Shown piece by piece: positions 16,868 through 24,388 of a stretch of DNA of 64,000 nucleotides (the stretch's first letter is position 1; each line of letters opens with the position of its first letter). The notes beneath the pieces were generated by a model. It saw only the letters and a list, made by a program, of their open reading frames with translations, ran no database searches and had not been told where the DNA came from. Source of the DNA: Duganella sp. OV510. Its GTDB lineage: Bacteria > Pseudomonadota > Gammaproteobacteria > Burkholderiales > Burkholderiaceae_D. The position numbers and the translations under genes were made by a program. The stretch lies in NCBI RefSeq assembly GCF_900100205.1, contig NZ_FNEQ01000013.1, positions 62,001 to 126,000 on the forward strand, read 5' to 3'.

Positions 16868-17789
16868 TTTTCTTCTCCGCTGCATCGACCTTCAAGACTT
16901 TATAGGCAAAGGCACGCCATTTGTCTTCCATTGTTTTTGAGAACATAATGGCCTTCCAAGACATTCGCTTAGAAGTCGTTCCAGGAAGAAAGGAGTATTC
17001 TATTGATGGAATTGCCGATGATTTAACTGTGAAGCATCGCTCGTTTAAGACCTTACTTTCTTCAAGCGCATCCACATTTTTCAAAGCCAGCAATAATTGC
17101 TCAAGTCTTTTTTTGGGAATCTGAATCTTAAGCTCGGTTAGGAAAAGTTGGATGTCGCTAATCCTTGCTACTTGCAGTAGGTCAACAAAATCTATTATGG
17201 TATAAAAAATATGTCGAGTTATGGATTTAGTGAATTTTTCTGTTTTAGGTATTTTCTTAAAACGTTCCTTCATCTCATTTATAATGAAATGTGCTTCTTC
17301 TTTTAATAGTTCAGATGATTGAGATGAGATAAAGTTTACGGTTTTTGAATAGTTATGGGTTAAGTATTTTACTAATCCATAGCCGATAAATGAGTCTTCT
17401 TCAAATTCTTTATTCACGACAACAAATAATTTTGGGGCAATATCTTTATTCTTAATTAGTGCCCCGAATTCTGCTATCGCTCCTGGGGATTCTAAAAACA
17501 CCACAACGCTATCTACCAGTGCGCATACGTCCTCTTCAAACGATAAGAGATCGTCATATACTCCAAAGTGATTCCAGTTTTTGAAGTTCTCGGGCACCAC
17601 GAACGCATCAGCTAAATCGCCGGGGTAAAGTAGTAAAAAGGTGCCGCGCTGAGAAAGTGGTTTGCCGTCGCCATTAGTCGTGTTGCCCCCAAATAAAGTG
17701 ATTTTTTGCGGGCCATGCCTCACTTTGGATTTGGCGAGGTCAATTGCAGCGGCGAAGTTTTGAATGGTTTTTTGCAAGGGAAGACTCAA
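16857..17789 (-). CDS. retron effector: nucleoside deoxyribosyltransferase-like toxin with DNA-binding C-terminus
   Basis: Protein of about 310 residues. The N-terminal half has KITLFGGN, GTFLLLYPGDLADAF, and FLESPGAIAEFGAL, the pattern of nucleoside deoxyribosyltransferase/TIR-like folds (Ser-Pro-Gly with a following Glu). The C-terminal part (about 190-260, VARISDIQLFLTELKIQIPK then KKRLEQLLLALKN) fits a winged-helix. This is the architecture of type II-A retron effectors such as RcaT of Retron-Sen2: the RT-msDNA complex holds the toxin until phage functions disturb it. The listed start is TTG 17789, which lies inside the ncRNA a2 arm; TTG 17777 or a GTG near codon 23 (KVRHGPQK) are alternatives. 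RT follows with overlap. Confidence 0.87.
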   Translation of the reverse strand: MSLPLQKTIQNFAAAIDLAKSKVRHGPQKITLFGGNTTNGDGKPLSQRGTFLLLYPGDLADAFVVPENFKNWNHFGVYDDLLSFEEDVCALVDSVVVFLESPGAIAEFGALIKNKDIAPKLFVVVNKEFEEDSFIGYGLVKYLTHNYSKTVNFISSQSSELLKEEAHFIINEMKERFKKIPKTEKFTKSITRHIFYTIIDFVDLLQVARISDIQLFLTELKIQIPKKRLEQLLLALKNVDALEESKVLNERCFTVKSSAIPSIEYSFLPGTTSKRMSWKAIMFSKTMEDKWRAFAYKVLKVDAAEKKNVA

Positions 17790-17960
17790 CTACCATTGAA
17801 CACAGCGCAGGAAGACGTACGCGGCACGGCAAAACCGAGAGGTTGCAGTCCGGGCTGCGTGCGGCTTTCTGCGCTGTCAGTGCTAACAATCTCATCAGTC
17901 TGGCGAAACGCCCGACATTAATGACCAAGTGAATTTGACCATCAAAACGCGTAATTGAGT
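17784..17960 (-). ncRNA. predicted retron msr-msd RNA
   Basis: Folded by eye on the minus strand. The a1 arm ACTCAATTAC (17951-17960) pairs along all 10 bases, with one G-U, with the a2 arm GTAGTTGAGT (17784-17793). Between them is an msr-like hairpin GGCG-TTT-CGCC with the UUU loop typical of retron msr stems, then an msd-like long hairpin whose base ACAGCGCAG (17869-17877) is perfectly complementary to CTGCGCTGT (17802-17810), with about 58 bases of further structured sequence inside. Length 177 nt and position directly upstream of the effector are as in type II-A retrons. The priming guanosine is not certain. Ends are approximate. Confidence 0.75.
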
Positions 17961-17965
17961 ACGGC

Positions 17966-17994
17966 TAGCTTATCAGGAAATTTCATGTTGTCAA
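17966..17994 (-). promoter_or_regulatory. possible promoter of the retron RNA
   Basis: On the minus strand a perfect TTGACA (17989-17994) is followed after 16 bases by TAAGCT, a weak -10 (3 of 6). Transcription would begin just ahead of the a1 arm, which is the expected place. Confidence 0.4.
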
Positions 17995-18648
17995 CTAGTG
18001 CTGATGATGTTGCAACTTAAATTGCTCACCCAAGATTTGTATCACGCTGAGTGACGGCATTGAGCGTGGAAAATTTGACAGGGCTGCTTGGATTGCGGTG
18101 CGTTATAGCCGGGGAAAAGCAGGCGCAAATCTATTGATTTTACCGGGGGGCCATTCGCGAAGCCCCATCTCTCGTTATCTTCCTATTTTTTATTGTGTTT
18201 GATGCTCATGGACTGCGATCAGATAGGAAAAAAAATTACTGACAAGCGCCCTGAGCTGCATCTGAACCGATGATTTCAGACGACCGATTTCTGCACAGTC
18301 TGCACACTCCGTATACGAGATATCGGTAGGGATACCCAGCCTGCACACCTGCACACTATTTACTCTCCTATACCGAGTAGGTTTGTTGATGGGGGTACGT
18401 TTTTTGGGTACTAGAAGATCGAATCCGTGGCCCTGAGAGGCAACGAGGTCAAACGGTTTGCATGTGTGAGGTCGAGCTTAGGACATTGCGGAGTGCCGGT
18501 GTTTCGCGGCGCAACCGTGGCCGCTTCCGGTCTATTTCCGGTCGAGATGGTTGTGTTTTCGCTCTGCTCTGCTCGACGGGCCACCGCCAGCTTTCCGACT
18601 TGCTGACTTTGGGATATATTGCTAGCAAGGCAATGCAAGGAGGAAAGT
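17995..18648. other. about 650 bases without a convincing gene, between retron and DUF262 gene
   Basis: Divergent intergenic region. It holds copy 2 of the island repeat (18291-18307) followed by GCCTGCACACCTGCACACT at about 18333-18351. Frames at 18411-18704 are short, overlap each other on both strands and lack start signals. It must include promoters for the retron and for the DUF262 gene. Confidence 0.45.
18291..18307. repeat. island direct repeat, copy 2
   Basis: CTGCACAGTCTGCACAC, one mismatch from 14294-14310; two further TGCACAC words follow within 50 bases. Confidence 0.5.
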
Positions 18649-20229
18649 ATGGAATATCAACACTACTCAATTCGGAAAATTTTGGATTCTGTCATCAGTG
18701 GTGAAGTTCGCATCCCAGCATTTCAGCGAGGATTCGTTTGGGAAATGGATCGAGTTGCTTACTTACTAGACAGTATTTACAAGGGCTATCCCTTCGGGTC
18801 GCTACTCTTTTGGCGGACGAAGAACAAATTGGCCGTTGAGCGGAATTTAGGCACGTTCACCTTGCCTGAACCGATGGCGGACTACCCGATTGACTACGTG
18901 CTCGATGGCCAGCAACGTCTGACCTCTATTTTTACCGTGTTTCAGACCGAATTAGTTCCGGCCGAGAATAACCAATGGTCGGATGTTTACTTTGACATGG
19001 GGGCTAATGGGAACGCTCAGGATAGCCATTTTGTTGCCATCTCCGGCGTTGACTATGATCGGGGCCGTTACTTCCCGATGAATGTGCTATTCGATTCGGT
19101 TAAGTACCGAGCAGCTACGCAAGCCTTATCGCAGGAGCAGATCACGCTTTTGGATAAGTTGCAGGAGAAATTTAAGGAAATAAGCCTGCCGGTGCAAGTG
19201 TTGAAGACCGAGGATCGGTCGATCGTCGCGATCGTTTTCGAACGTATCAATCGCCTGGGATTGGCGCTCGATACGCTCCAACTGCTGTCCGCGTGGACGT
19301 GGAATGAGGACTTCGATCTTTTAGAGAAATTCCGCGAATTGAAGGAAGAGCTATCTGACTTTGGCTTCGGCGGTGTTGGGGATGACGCCGATCTTGTGCT
19401 TAGTTGCGTCGCAGGTATCCTTACAGGTGAACCTGGTCCTGAGAAGCTGCTGGAATTGAATGGCGCAGATGTGCGGGCGCAATTTGCGAATGTTGAGAAC
19501 GGTATTAAGGGAGCGATTGATTTCTTCCGAACGCAGCTCAAGGTCAATAACCTCAAGCTTCTTCCGTACCCAGCGATGTTGATTCCAGTTGCGGTGTTCT
19601 TCTCGGAACCCGATGGCAAGGAGGTCATCTATAGCGCGCAGACTTTCCAGGCAATCAAGCGATGGTTCTGGCGGACGTGCTTCTCAGGTCGGTACGGTAG
19701 TCAGACGCGACGGACGACGATTGATGACATCGATCAGATGGTGAAGCTAAAGAACGGCCAGCCAAGTACACTGGATCAGATTAATGTCGTGGTTGGCGCT
19801 GACTACTTTGCGCAGAATACATTCAGGGTTGGTACCGCAACCTCAAAGACGTTTGTCCTGCTTTTGGCAAACAACGATCCAAAGAGTTTATTGTCCGGGA
19901 AAAGTATTGATCTAGATAAGGTGCTGCAGCGCTACAACCGCTCTGAGTTTCATCATATTTATCCGCGCGCATACCTGCGCGACGACGGTATCCCTGACAA
20001 CCGAATCAATGCATTGGGTAACTTCTGCTTCTTGAGTTCGGCTGAAAACAAGAACATTGGCCGCAAGCGACCATCTGTATATATCGCTGATCTTGTTGGT
20101 GGTCCTGATCGTGAGCCCACGTTAGCTTCTGCATTTTGTGCGGAGGCAGAATTTAACGATCAGTTCGATACATTCTTGGCCGCACGATGCGAACGGCTGG
20201 CGGCTTTCGCTACTATTTTGATCGGATAG
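18649..20229 (+). CDS. DUF262 (GmrSD-like) protein
   Basis: Protein of 526 residues. The N-terminal DUF262/ParB-like domain shows IPAFQRGFVWEMDRVAYLLDSI (about 23-44), GYPFGSLLFWR and YVLDGQQRLTSIF (about 85-97), the DGQQR motif that in GmrSD-type type IV restriction enzymes binds and hydrolyses nucleotide. The C-terminal third ends with YNRSEFHHIYPRAYLRD and NALGNFCFLSSAENKNIGRKRPS, which is the H..HIxP...N...N pattern of the DUF1524 HNH nuclease. Thus one protein unites both parts of a GmrS-GmrD enzyme that attacks modified phage DNA. AAGGAGG (18637-18643), 5 bases before ATG 18649, is a near-perfect ribosome binding site and fixes the start. Confidence 0.87.
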   Translation: MEYQHYSIRKILDSVISGEVRIPAFQRGFVWEMDRVAYLLDSIYKGYPFGSLLFWRTKNKLAVERNLGTFTLPEPMADYPIDYVLDGQQRLTSIFTVFQTELVPAENNQWSDVYFDMGANGNAQDSHFVAISGVDYDRGRYFPMNVLFDSVKYRAATQALSQEQITLLDKLQEKFKEISLPVQVLKTEDRSIVAIVFERINRLGLALDTLQLLSAWTWNEDFDLLEKFRELKEELSDFGFGGVGDDADLVLSCVAGILTGEPGPEKLLELNGADVRAQFANVENGIKGAIDFFRTQLKVNNLKLLPYPAMLIPVAVFFSEPDGKEVIYSAQTFQAIKRWFWRTCFSGRYGSQTRRTTIDDIDQMVKLKNGQPSTLDQINVVVGADYFAQNTFRVGTATSKTFVLLLANNDPKSLLSGKSIDLDKVLQRYNRSEFHHIYPRAYLRDDGIPDNRINALGNFCFLSSAENKNIGRKRPSVYIADLVGGPDREPTLASAFCAEAEFNDQFDTFLAARCERLAAFATILIG

Positions 20230-20283
20230 TCAAACCGCTCTGAGTAGACGAAAAAGGCCTTCAAATTGTTAGTTGTGTGCTTT

Positions 20284-21066
20284 CTAGGTAATCACTGTAT
20301 TTTTAGTAGTTTCTTGCCGAGCGATTGCCTCTTTGACCTCAGCCAACGAATAGGGCGGATTTCGCCCATGAACGACGTGATGACAGCTTGCGCATAGAGG
20401 TATTAGGTCAAGGATCGGGTCTACTTGATATTCTTCCCCAATCGCCGATAGTGGAGTGATGTGGTGGACATGGATAAGGCCGGCTCCAATGACACCGTAT
20501 CTGTCTTCGTAGTTCAGGCCGCACGCACAACAAGTGTGCCCGTAGTAGTCGATGCAGAGCTGGCGAGCTTTCTCATTGCGTTCATAGGTTGTCAGCTCTA
20601 CCGTACGTATTGCGCCTTCGGAAAGCAAGGTGTCTGCTCTTGGGCTTCCTGTGTCTTGTTTCGTCCCGAGATGTGGAGGAAGTATGCCCATCAGGAATTC
20701 CCCGGCGGTTCCCGTGACGTCACAATTCCATGCTCCCCGTTCTCCAATCGATAGGCTGGATTGGGGCGGCGAGTGGTGAATGCGCGAGGCCATCTCTCCC
20801 GTCTCGCTGTCTCGCCAAATTTCTCTCATATTCGTATTTCGTTCGTGGTAGTACCACGTAGGCCATTCCCCTAATTGACCGAACCAAGATCGGCCTGTCG
20901 TATGGCTACGACGTGCGAGCGCTAAGCATTCTTCGGGAGTAGGAACAGCGATCGAAATGTAGAAGGGCGGCGAAGACTGCTCTAGAGGTGGACGTAGGTA
21001 AGCGTAATTTTTTGTCTTCTTTAAAAGTGTCCAGCCTCTGCGCGGAAGGATTACGCTAAGGGTCAT
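20284..21066 (-). CDS. HNH endonuclease, McrA-like; 5' end probably frameshifted
   Basis: Protein of 260 residues from ATG 21066. The C-terminal HNH domain has TCCACGLNYEDRYG, LIHVHHITPLSAIG (HH) and DLIPLCASCHHVVHG (CxxCH..H), the zinc-finger HNH layout of McrA-type restriction endonucleases. The preceding part is not a family I know. The same frame stays open for about 55 further codons upstream with protein-like text (YPPGWPIQTIEIKPSGKAPK) but no standard start. ATG 21218, preceded by AAGAAGGGG, begins a different frame (MKSQEQK) that would join this one after one base is added in the A5 run at 21198-21202. So the gene may begin at 21218 with a one-base deletion, or use a non-ATG start. 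Confidence 0.75.
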   Translation of the reverse strand: MTLSVILPRRGWTLLKKTKNYAYLRPPLEQSSPPFYISIAVPTPEECLALARRSHTTGRSWFGQLGEWPTWYYHERNTNMREIWRDSETGEMASRIHHSPPQSSLSIGERGAWNCDVTGTAGEFLMGILPPHLGTKQDTGSPRADTLLSEGAIRTVELTTYERNEKARQLCIDYYGHTCCACGLNYEDRYGVIGAGLIHVHHITPLSAIGEEYQVDPILDLIPLCASCHHVVHGRNPPYSLAEVKEAIARQETTKNTVIT

Positions 21067-21390
21067 AGAAGCATCAAAACGATACGCCTTAGGCCCGTAT
21101 TTTTTCGGCGCTTTGCCGCTGGGTTTGATTTCAATTGTCTGAATCGGCCAGCCTGGTGGGTATGCGTCTTGGCGGCTGGCTCGTCGAGTTCGAAATCTTT
21201 TTGTTCTTGCGACTTCATTTAACCCCTTCTTGATCTAACGCAGCAGTTCCGATCTTAGGGCTGCTTCTCTCCTAAAGTCGTGTGATTTGCGAGTGCGATG
21301 AGAAAATATACCTAACTGAGCATTATTTCTCAATTGTCAAGTCGATAAGTCTGTAGCTACGGGGCGTCGAGTAAGGTTCGCTTTCCTGTT

Positions 21391-21501
21391 GACCAGAGAG
21401 CGACCAGAAACAAAAAAGCCCACGAACCGAAATTCGTGGGCTTCCTTGATAATTCTTGGTAGGCCGTGCGGGATTCGAACCTGCGACCAACGGATTAAAA
21501 G
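21391..21501 (-). repeat. proximal att-like repeat within the intact tRNA-Lys
   Basis: Partner of 13816-13926, equal in length. It runs from GACCAGAGAGCGACCAG (21391-21407; a third copy of this word is at 14094-14110) through the tRNA terminator and the tRNA 3' half to the anticodon loop at 21501, where homology ends. Confidence 0.82.
21411..21443 (-). terminator. intrinsic terminator of tRNA-Lys
   Basis: Stem arms AAGCCCACGAA (21416-21426) and TTCGTGGGCTT (21433-21443) form a perfect 11-bp hairpin with a 6-base loop; on the minus strand it is followed by TTTTTTG. Located 13 bases beyond the tRNA CCA end. Confidence 0.87.
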
Positions 21502-21532
21502 TCCGCTGCTCTACCAGCTGAGCTAACGACCC
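21457..21532 (-). tRNA. tRNA-Lys(TTT), island junction copy
   Basis: 76-nt tRNA identical to the copy at 4232; anticodon loop CTTTTAA, CCA encoded. Its 3' half is the proximal end of the island and would have been rebuilt by the incoming element. Confidence 0.97.
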
Positions 21533-21561
21533 ATAGGTATGAAACCTAGGCACTTTCGGAA

Positions 21562-21637
21562 TGGTAGGCCGTGCGGGATTCGAACCTGCGACCAACGGAT
21601 TAAAAGTCCGCTGCTCTACCAGCTGAGCTAACGACCC
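21562..21637 (-). tRNA. tRNA-Lys(TTT), tandem copy
   Basis: 76-nt tRNA identical to the other two, 29 bases upstream of the 21457 copy on the same strand; the pair is probably one transcript. Confidence 0.97.
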
Positions 21638-21695
21638 CCGAAAGAAGCGAGATTATAGGGGATCTACTGCCCAGCTGTCAAATACCCTCCGGTAA

Positions 21696-22451
21696 TTATT
21701 TACCGCCCAGGCGCTGTTTGGCCGTCTCCGCTGCTGTCGAGTCCGGATATTGCTTGATCAGGTCTTGCAGCGTCTTCTTGGCGGCCTTGTCCTTCAGCTC
21801 GGTCTGGCAGCTGGCGATGTTCAGCATCGCGTCCGGTGCTTTCGGGCTGTCCGGGTAGTTTTTCAGCACCACCAGCTGGGCGCTGATGGCGGCCTTGCAG
21901 TCGCGCTGGGCGAAGTAGGCGTTGCCCAGCCAGTATTGCGCGTTCGGCGCGTAGCTGGAGCCTGGATAGCGCTGGACGAACTCCTGCAGCGCCACGCCGG
22001 CCGCCTTGTAGTCGCCAGCGGTGAACAGCTTGGTCGCCGCTTCATAGCTGCGCTGCTCGCCAGGGTCGACCTGGGAGGTCTTGCCGTCGATGGTCACCTC
22101 ACGCGGCTCCAGCTTGCGCAGGCGCGTGTCGAGGTCGACGTAAAAATCTTTCTGGCGCTTTTGCGCGTTGGCCAGTTCGTTGGCCAGCACTTCGATCTGG
22201 CCGCGCAGCTGGTTGACCTGCTGCAGCGTGGCGTCGTTCTGGTTGATCAGGTCCAACGTGCTGGACTTGTCGGATTTGTTGTCGATGCGCGCTTGCAGGT
22301 CGCTGCGCATGGTTTCGACCTTGGTGCGCAGGTCCAGCAGCGCCTTGCGGGCTTCGTCGTCGTCGAACAGGCCGGCATGGGCTTGCAGCGGCAGCCAGAT
22401 CGTTGCGGCCAGCAGGGCGGCGCTCAGGCCGGATTTGGTCAGTTTCTTCAT
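21696..22451 (-). CDS. cpoB: Tol-Pal cell division coordinator CpoB (YbgF)
   Basis: Periplasmic protein of 251 residues that links peptidoglycan synthesis with outer-membrane constriction through TolA and PBP1B. A signal peptide (MKKLTKSGLSAALLAATIWL, cleaved after AHA) is followed by a coiled coil (about 30-110, with regular Leu/Asp spacing in ARKALLDLRTKVETMRSDLQ) that trimerises in CpoB, and three TPR units (YEAATKLFTAGDYKAAGVAL, AQYWLGNAYFAQRDCKAAIS, PDAMLNIASCQTELKDKAAA). Last gene of the tol-pal operon, 109 bases after pal. A GTG at 22466 is in frame, but ATG 22451 gives the standard signal peptide. Confidence 0.93.
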   Translation of the reverse strand: MKKLTKSGLSAALLAATIWLPLQAHAGLFDDDEARKALLDLRTKVETMRSDLQARIDNKSDKSSTLDLINQNDATLQQVNQLRGQIEVLANELANAQKRQKDFYVDLDTRLRKLEPREVTIDGKTSQVDPGEQRSYEAATKLFTAGDYKAAGVALQEFVQRYPGSSYAPNAQYWLGNAYFAQRDCKAAISAQLVVLKNYPDSPKAPDAMLNIASCQTELKDKAAKKTLQDLIKQYPDSTAAETAKQRLGGK

Positions 22452-22560
22452 GTCGGACACTTTCACACAAATCTAAAAGGAAACGGGGCAGGGCGCGGTC
22501 TTGAATCCGCGCGCCGCCCCGTATTATGCCTGTGACCCGGCAAAAAGGTAGTGCTTTTGA

Positions 22561-23094
22561 TTATTTGTAAACGATGTCAGCACGGCGGTTTTGTGCCCAT
22601 GCTTCTTCGTTCGAGCCGGTGGCTTTCGGTTTTTCCTTGCCCAGCGAGACGGCTTCGATCTGCGATTCCGGTACGCCCAGCGTGGCCATGGCCTTGCGCA
22701 CGGCTTCGGCGCGTTTCTGGCCCAGCGCCAGGTTGTACTCGGAGCCGCCGCGTTCATCGGTGTTACCCTGGATCAGGATCTGGCGGTTTTTGTTTTTGAC
22801 CAGGTAGGCCGAGTGGTTTTCCACCACTGGCTTGCCGTCGGCGCGCACGGCGTAGCTGTCGAAGTCGAAGTAGACGCTGCGGTTGGCCAGCACGCCTTTT
22901 GGATCATCCAGCGGGTCCAGCGATTTGGTTTCCACTGGCGCGACGGTGCGGGTGTCGGCTTGTGGCTGTACGGCTTTGTCCACCGGACGCTCAACGACAG
23001 GCGCTGGCTTGTTTTCGGCGATCGGGGTCGACGAGCAAGCGGACAGGATGGCGGCGGTGGTAACGATAAAGGCTAAGCTGCTGAGTTTACGCAT
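22561..23094 (-). CDS. pal: peptidoglycan-associated lipoprotein Pal
   Basis: Outer-membrane lipoprotein of 177 residues that anchors the outer membrane to peptidoglycan and receives TolB. Lipobox LSAC (Cys about 20) after a short signal peptide, a Pro/Val-rich linker, and the OmpA-like domain with YFDFDSYAV, ILIQGNTDERGGSEYNLALG and QKRAEAVRKAMATLGV (the diaminopimelate-binding Asp and Arg lie in GNTDERG). The AGGAG before the gene is best spaced for ATG 23094, rather than ATG 23100. Follows tolB by 27 bases. Confidence 0.96.
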   Translation of the reverse strand: MRKLSSLAFIVTTAAILSACSSTPIAENKPAPVVERPVDKAVQPQADTRTVAPVETKSLDPLDDPKGVLANRSVYFDFDSYAVRADGKPVVENHSAYLVKNKNRQILIQGNTDERGGSEYNLALGQKRAEAVRKAMATLGVPESQIEAVSLGKEKPKATGSNEEAWAQNRRADIVYK

Positions 23095-23121
23095 ATTCAT
23101 TCTCCTAGTAGTGACACATAA

Positions 23122-24387
23122 TTACTGCATGAACGGACCCCAGGTGGGCTCCTTGATGTTGCCCGCCTGAGTGGTCAGGCGTTGCTTGACACGTCCGTCA
23201 ACCGATACCACGGCCAGCGATTTGCGGCTGCCCGCCTGGGTGGCGTACATGATGTATTTGCCATTGGGGGCAAAGCTTGGCGACTCGTCGCTGGTGGTGT
23301 CGGACAGGCGTTGCTCCTGGCCGCTGGCCAGGTCCAGCACGTACAGCTGGAAGTTGCCGTCGCGGCGCGAGATATAGGCCAGCGTCTTGCCATCCGGCGA
23401 GATGCGCGGGCTGATATTGTAGCTGCCGCCGAAGGTGACGCGCTTGGCGTCGCCGCCATCAGGATTCATGCGATAGATTTGCGGACCGCCGCTGCGGTCG
23501 CTGGTGAAGTAGATGCTTTGACCATCGGCCGACCATTGCGGTTCGGTGTCGATGCCGCTGCTGCTGGAGGCGCGGCGCAGGTTGCTGCCGTCGGCGTTGA
23601 CGGTGTACACCTGGGTGTTGCCGCTCTTCGACAGGGCGATCGCCAGCTTGTTGCCGCTTGGCGCCCACGACGGCGCCGAGTTGCTGCCTTTTTCATTGGC
23701 CACCACGGTGCGCGCGCGAGTGATCAGGTTCTGCACGTAGACCACCGGCTTCTTCTGCTCGAACGACACGTAGGCAACCTTGGTGCCGTCCGGCGACCAC
23801 GATGGCGAGATGATCGGCTCGTTGGAGCGCAGCGCCAGCTGTTCGTTCTCGCCGTCGGCGTCGGCCACCATCAGCTGGTAGTTGCGGCCTTCCTGCTTGA
23901 CGTAGGAGATGCGGGTGGAGAAGGCGCCACGGATGCCGGTCAGCTTGAAGAACACGTCGTCGGCGATCAGGTGGGCCGACAGGCGGGTGAACTGGGCGGT
24001 GACGGCCTTGTCCAGGTTGGAGATCTTGGCTTGCTTGACGGTGTCCAGCAGCTTGTAGCGGACGTCGTAGCGGCCATCGGCCAGTGCGTCGACGGTGCCC
24101 ACCACCAGCGCGTCGGCGCCCTTGGCTTTCCAGCCGCTGTAGTCGACGTTGTTGACGTCATCGATGACGCCGGCGTCGATGATCTTGAAGGCGCCGCTGC
24201 GTTCCAGGTCGGCCTTGATGATCTCGGAGATTTTTTGCGGCGATACGCCTTCGTTGGCGAAGCCGGCCACAGCAACCGGAATCTGATTGCTGCCGACGCC
24301 GGAGATCTCGATGCGCATCTGGGCATGCGCGCTGCCCATGGTGGCGGCGATGACCAAGCCGGTGTAGAGCATGTTCAGTTTTTTCAT
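23122..24387 (-). CDS. tolB: Tol-Pal system beta-propeller protein TolB
   Basis: Periplasmic protein of 421 residues. Signal peptide MKKLNMLYTGLVIAATMGSAHA, an N-terminal alpha/beta domain (IEISGVGSNQIPVAVAGF, the part that meets TolA), and a six-bladed propeller visible as repeats such as SPSWSPDGTKVAYVSFE, APSWAPSGNKLAIALSKSG, EPQWSADGQSIYFTSDRSG, SPRISPDGKTLAYISRRDG and SPSFAPNGKYIMYATQ. The propeller binds Pal; TolB cycles between Pal and TolA during outer-membrane constriction. One base separates it from tolA. Confidence 0.96.
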   Translation of the reverse strand: MKKLNMLYTGLVIAATMGSAHAQMRIEISGVGSNQIPVAVAGFANEGVSPQKISEIIKADLERSGAFKIIDAGVIDDVNNVDYSGWKAKGADALVVGTVDALADGRYDVRYKLLDTVKQAKISNLDKAVTAQFTRLSAHLIADDVFFKLTGIRGAFSTRISYVKQEGRNYQLMVADADGENEQLALRSNEPIISPSWSPDGTKVAYVSFEQKKPVVYVQNLITRARTVVANEKGSNSAPSWAPSGNKLAIALSKSGNTQVYTVNADGSNLRRASSSSGIDTEPQWSADGQSIYFTSDRSGGPQIYRMNPDGGDAKRVTFGGSYNISPRISPDGKTLAYISRRDGNFQLYVLDLASGQEQRLSDTTSDESPSFAPNGKYIMYATQAGSRKSLAVVSVDGRVKQRLTTQAGNIKEPTWGPFMQ

Positions 24388-24388
24388 A

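Larger units (their letters stand above)
13816..21501. mobile_element. tRNA-Lys genomic island with retron and restriction-type genes
   Basis: Segment bounded by a 111-bp direct repeat (13816-13926 and 21391-21501; six mismatches by eye) that includes the 3' half of tRNA-Lys and its terminator. The intact tRNA is at the 21.5 kb end, the truncated copy at the 13.9 kb end, which is the arrangement left by site-specific insertion at a tRNA 3' end. Cargo: a membrane protein, a DUF2026-like protein, a retron, a DUF262 protein and an HNH endonuclease. No integrase is visible, so the element is either degraded or mobilised in trans. Retron genes are far richer in A+T than the surrounding chromosome. 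Confidence 0.75.

Noticed and set aside
17740..17932. Open frames on both strands over the retron RNA region
   Set aside because: They coincide with the predicted msr-msd structure, have no ribosome binding site and no protein-like composition.
18411..18704. Short frames on both strands ahead of the DUF262 gene
   Set aside because: Mutually overlapping, not protein-like, and they run into the strong ribosome binding site of the real gene.
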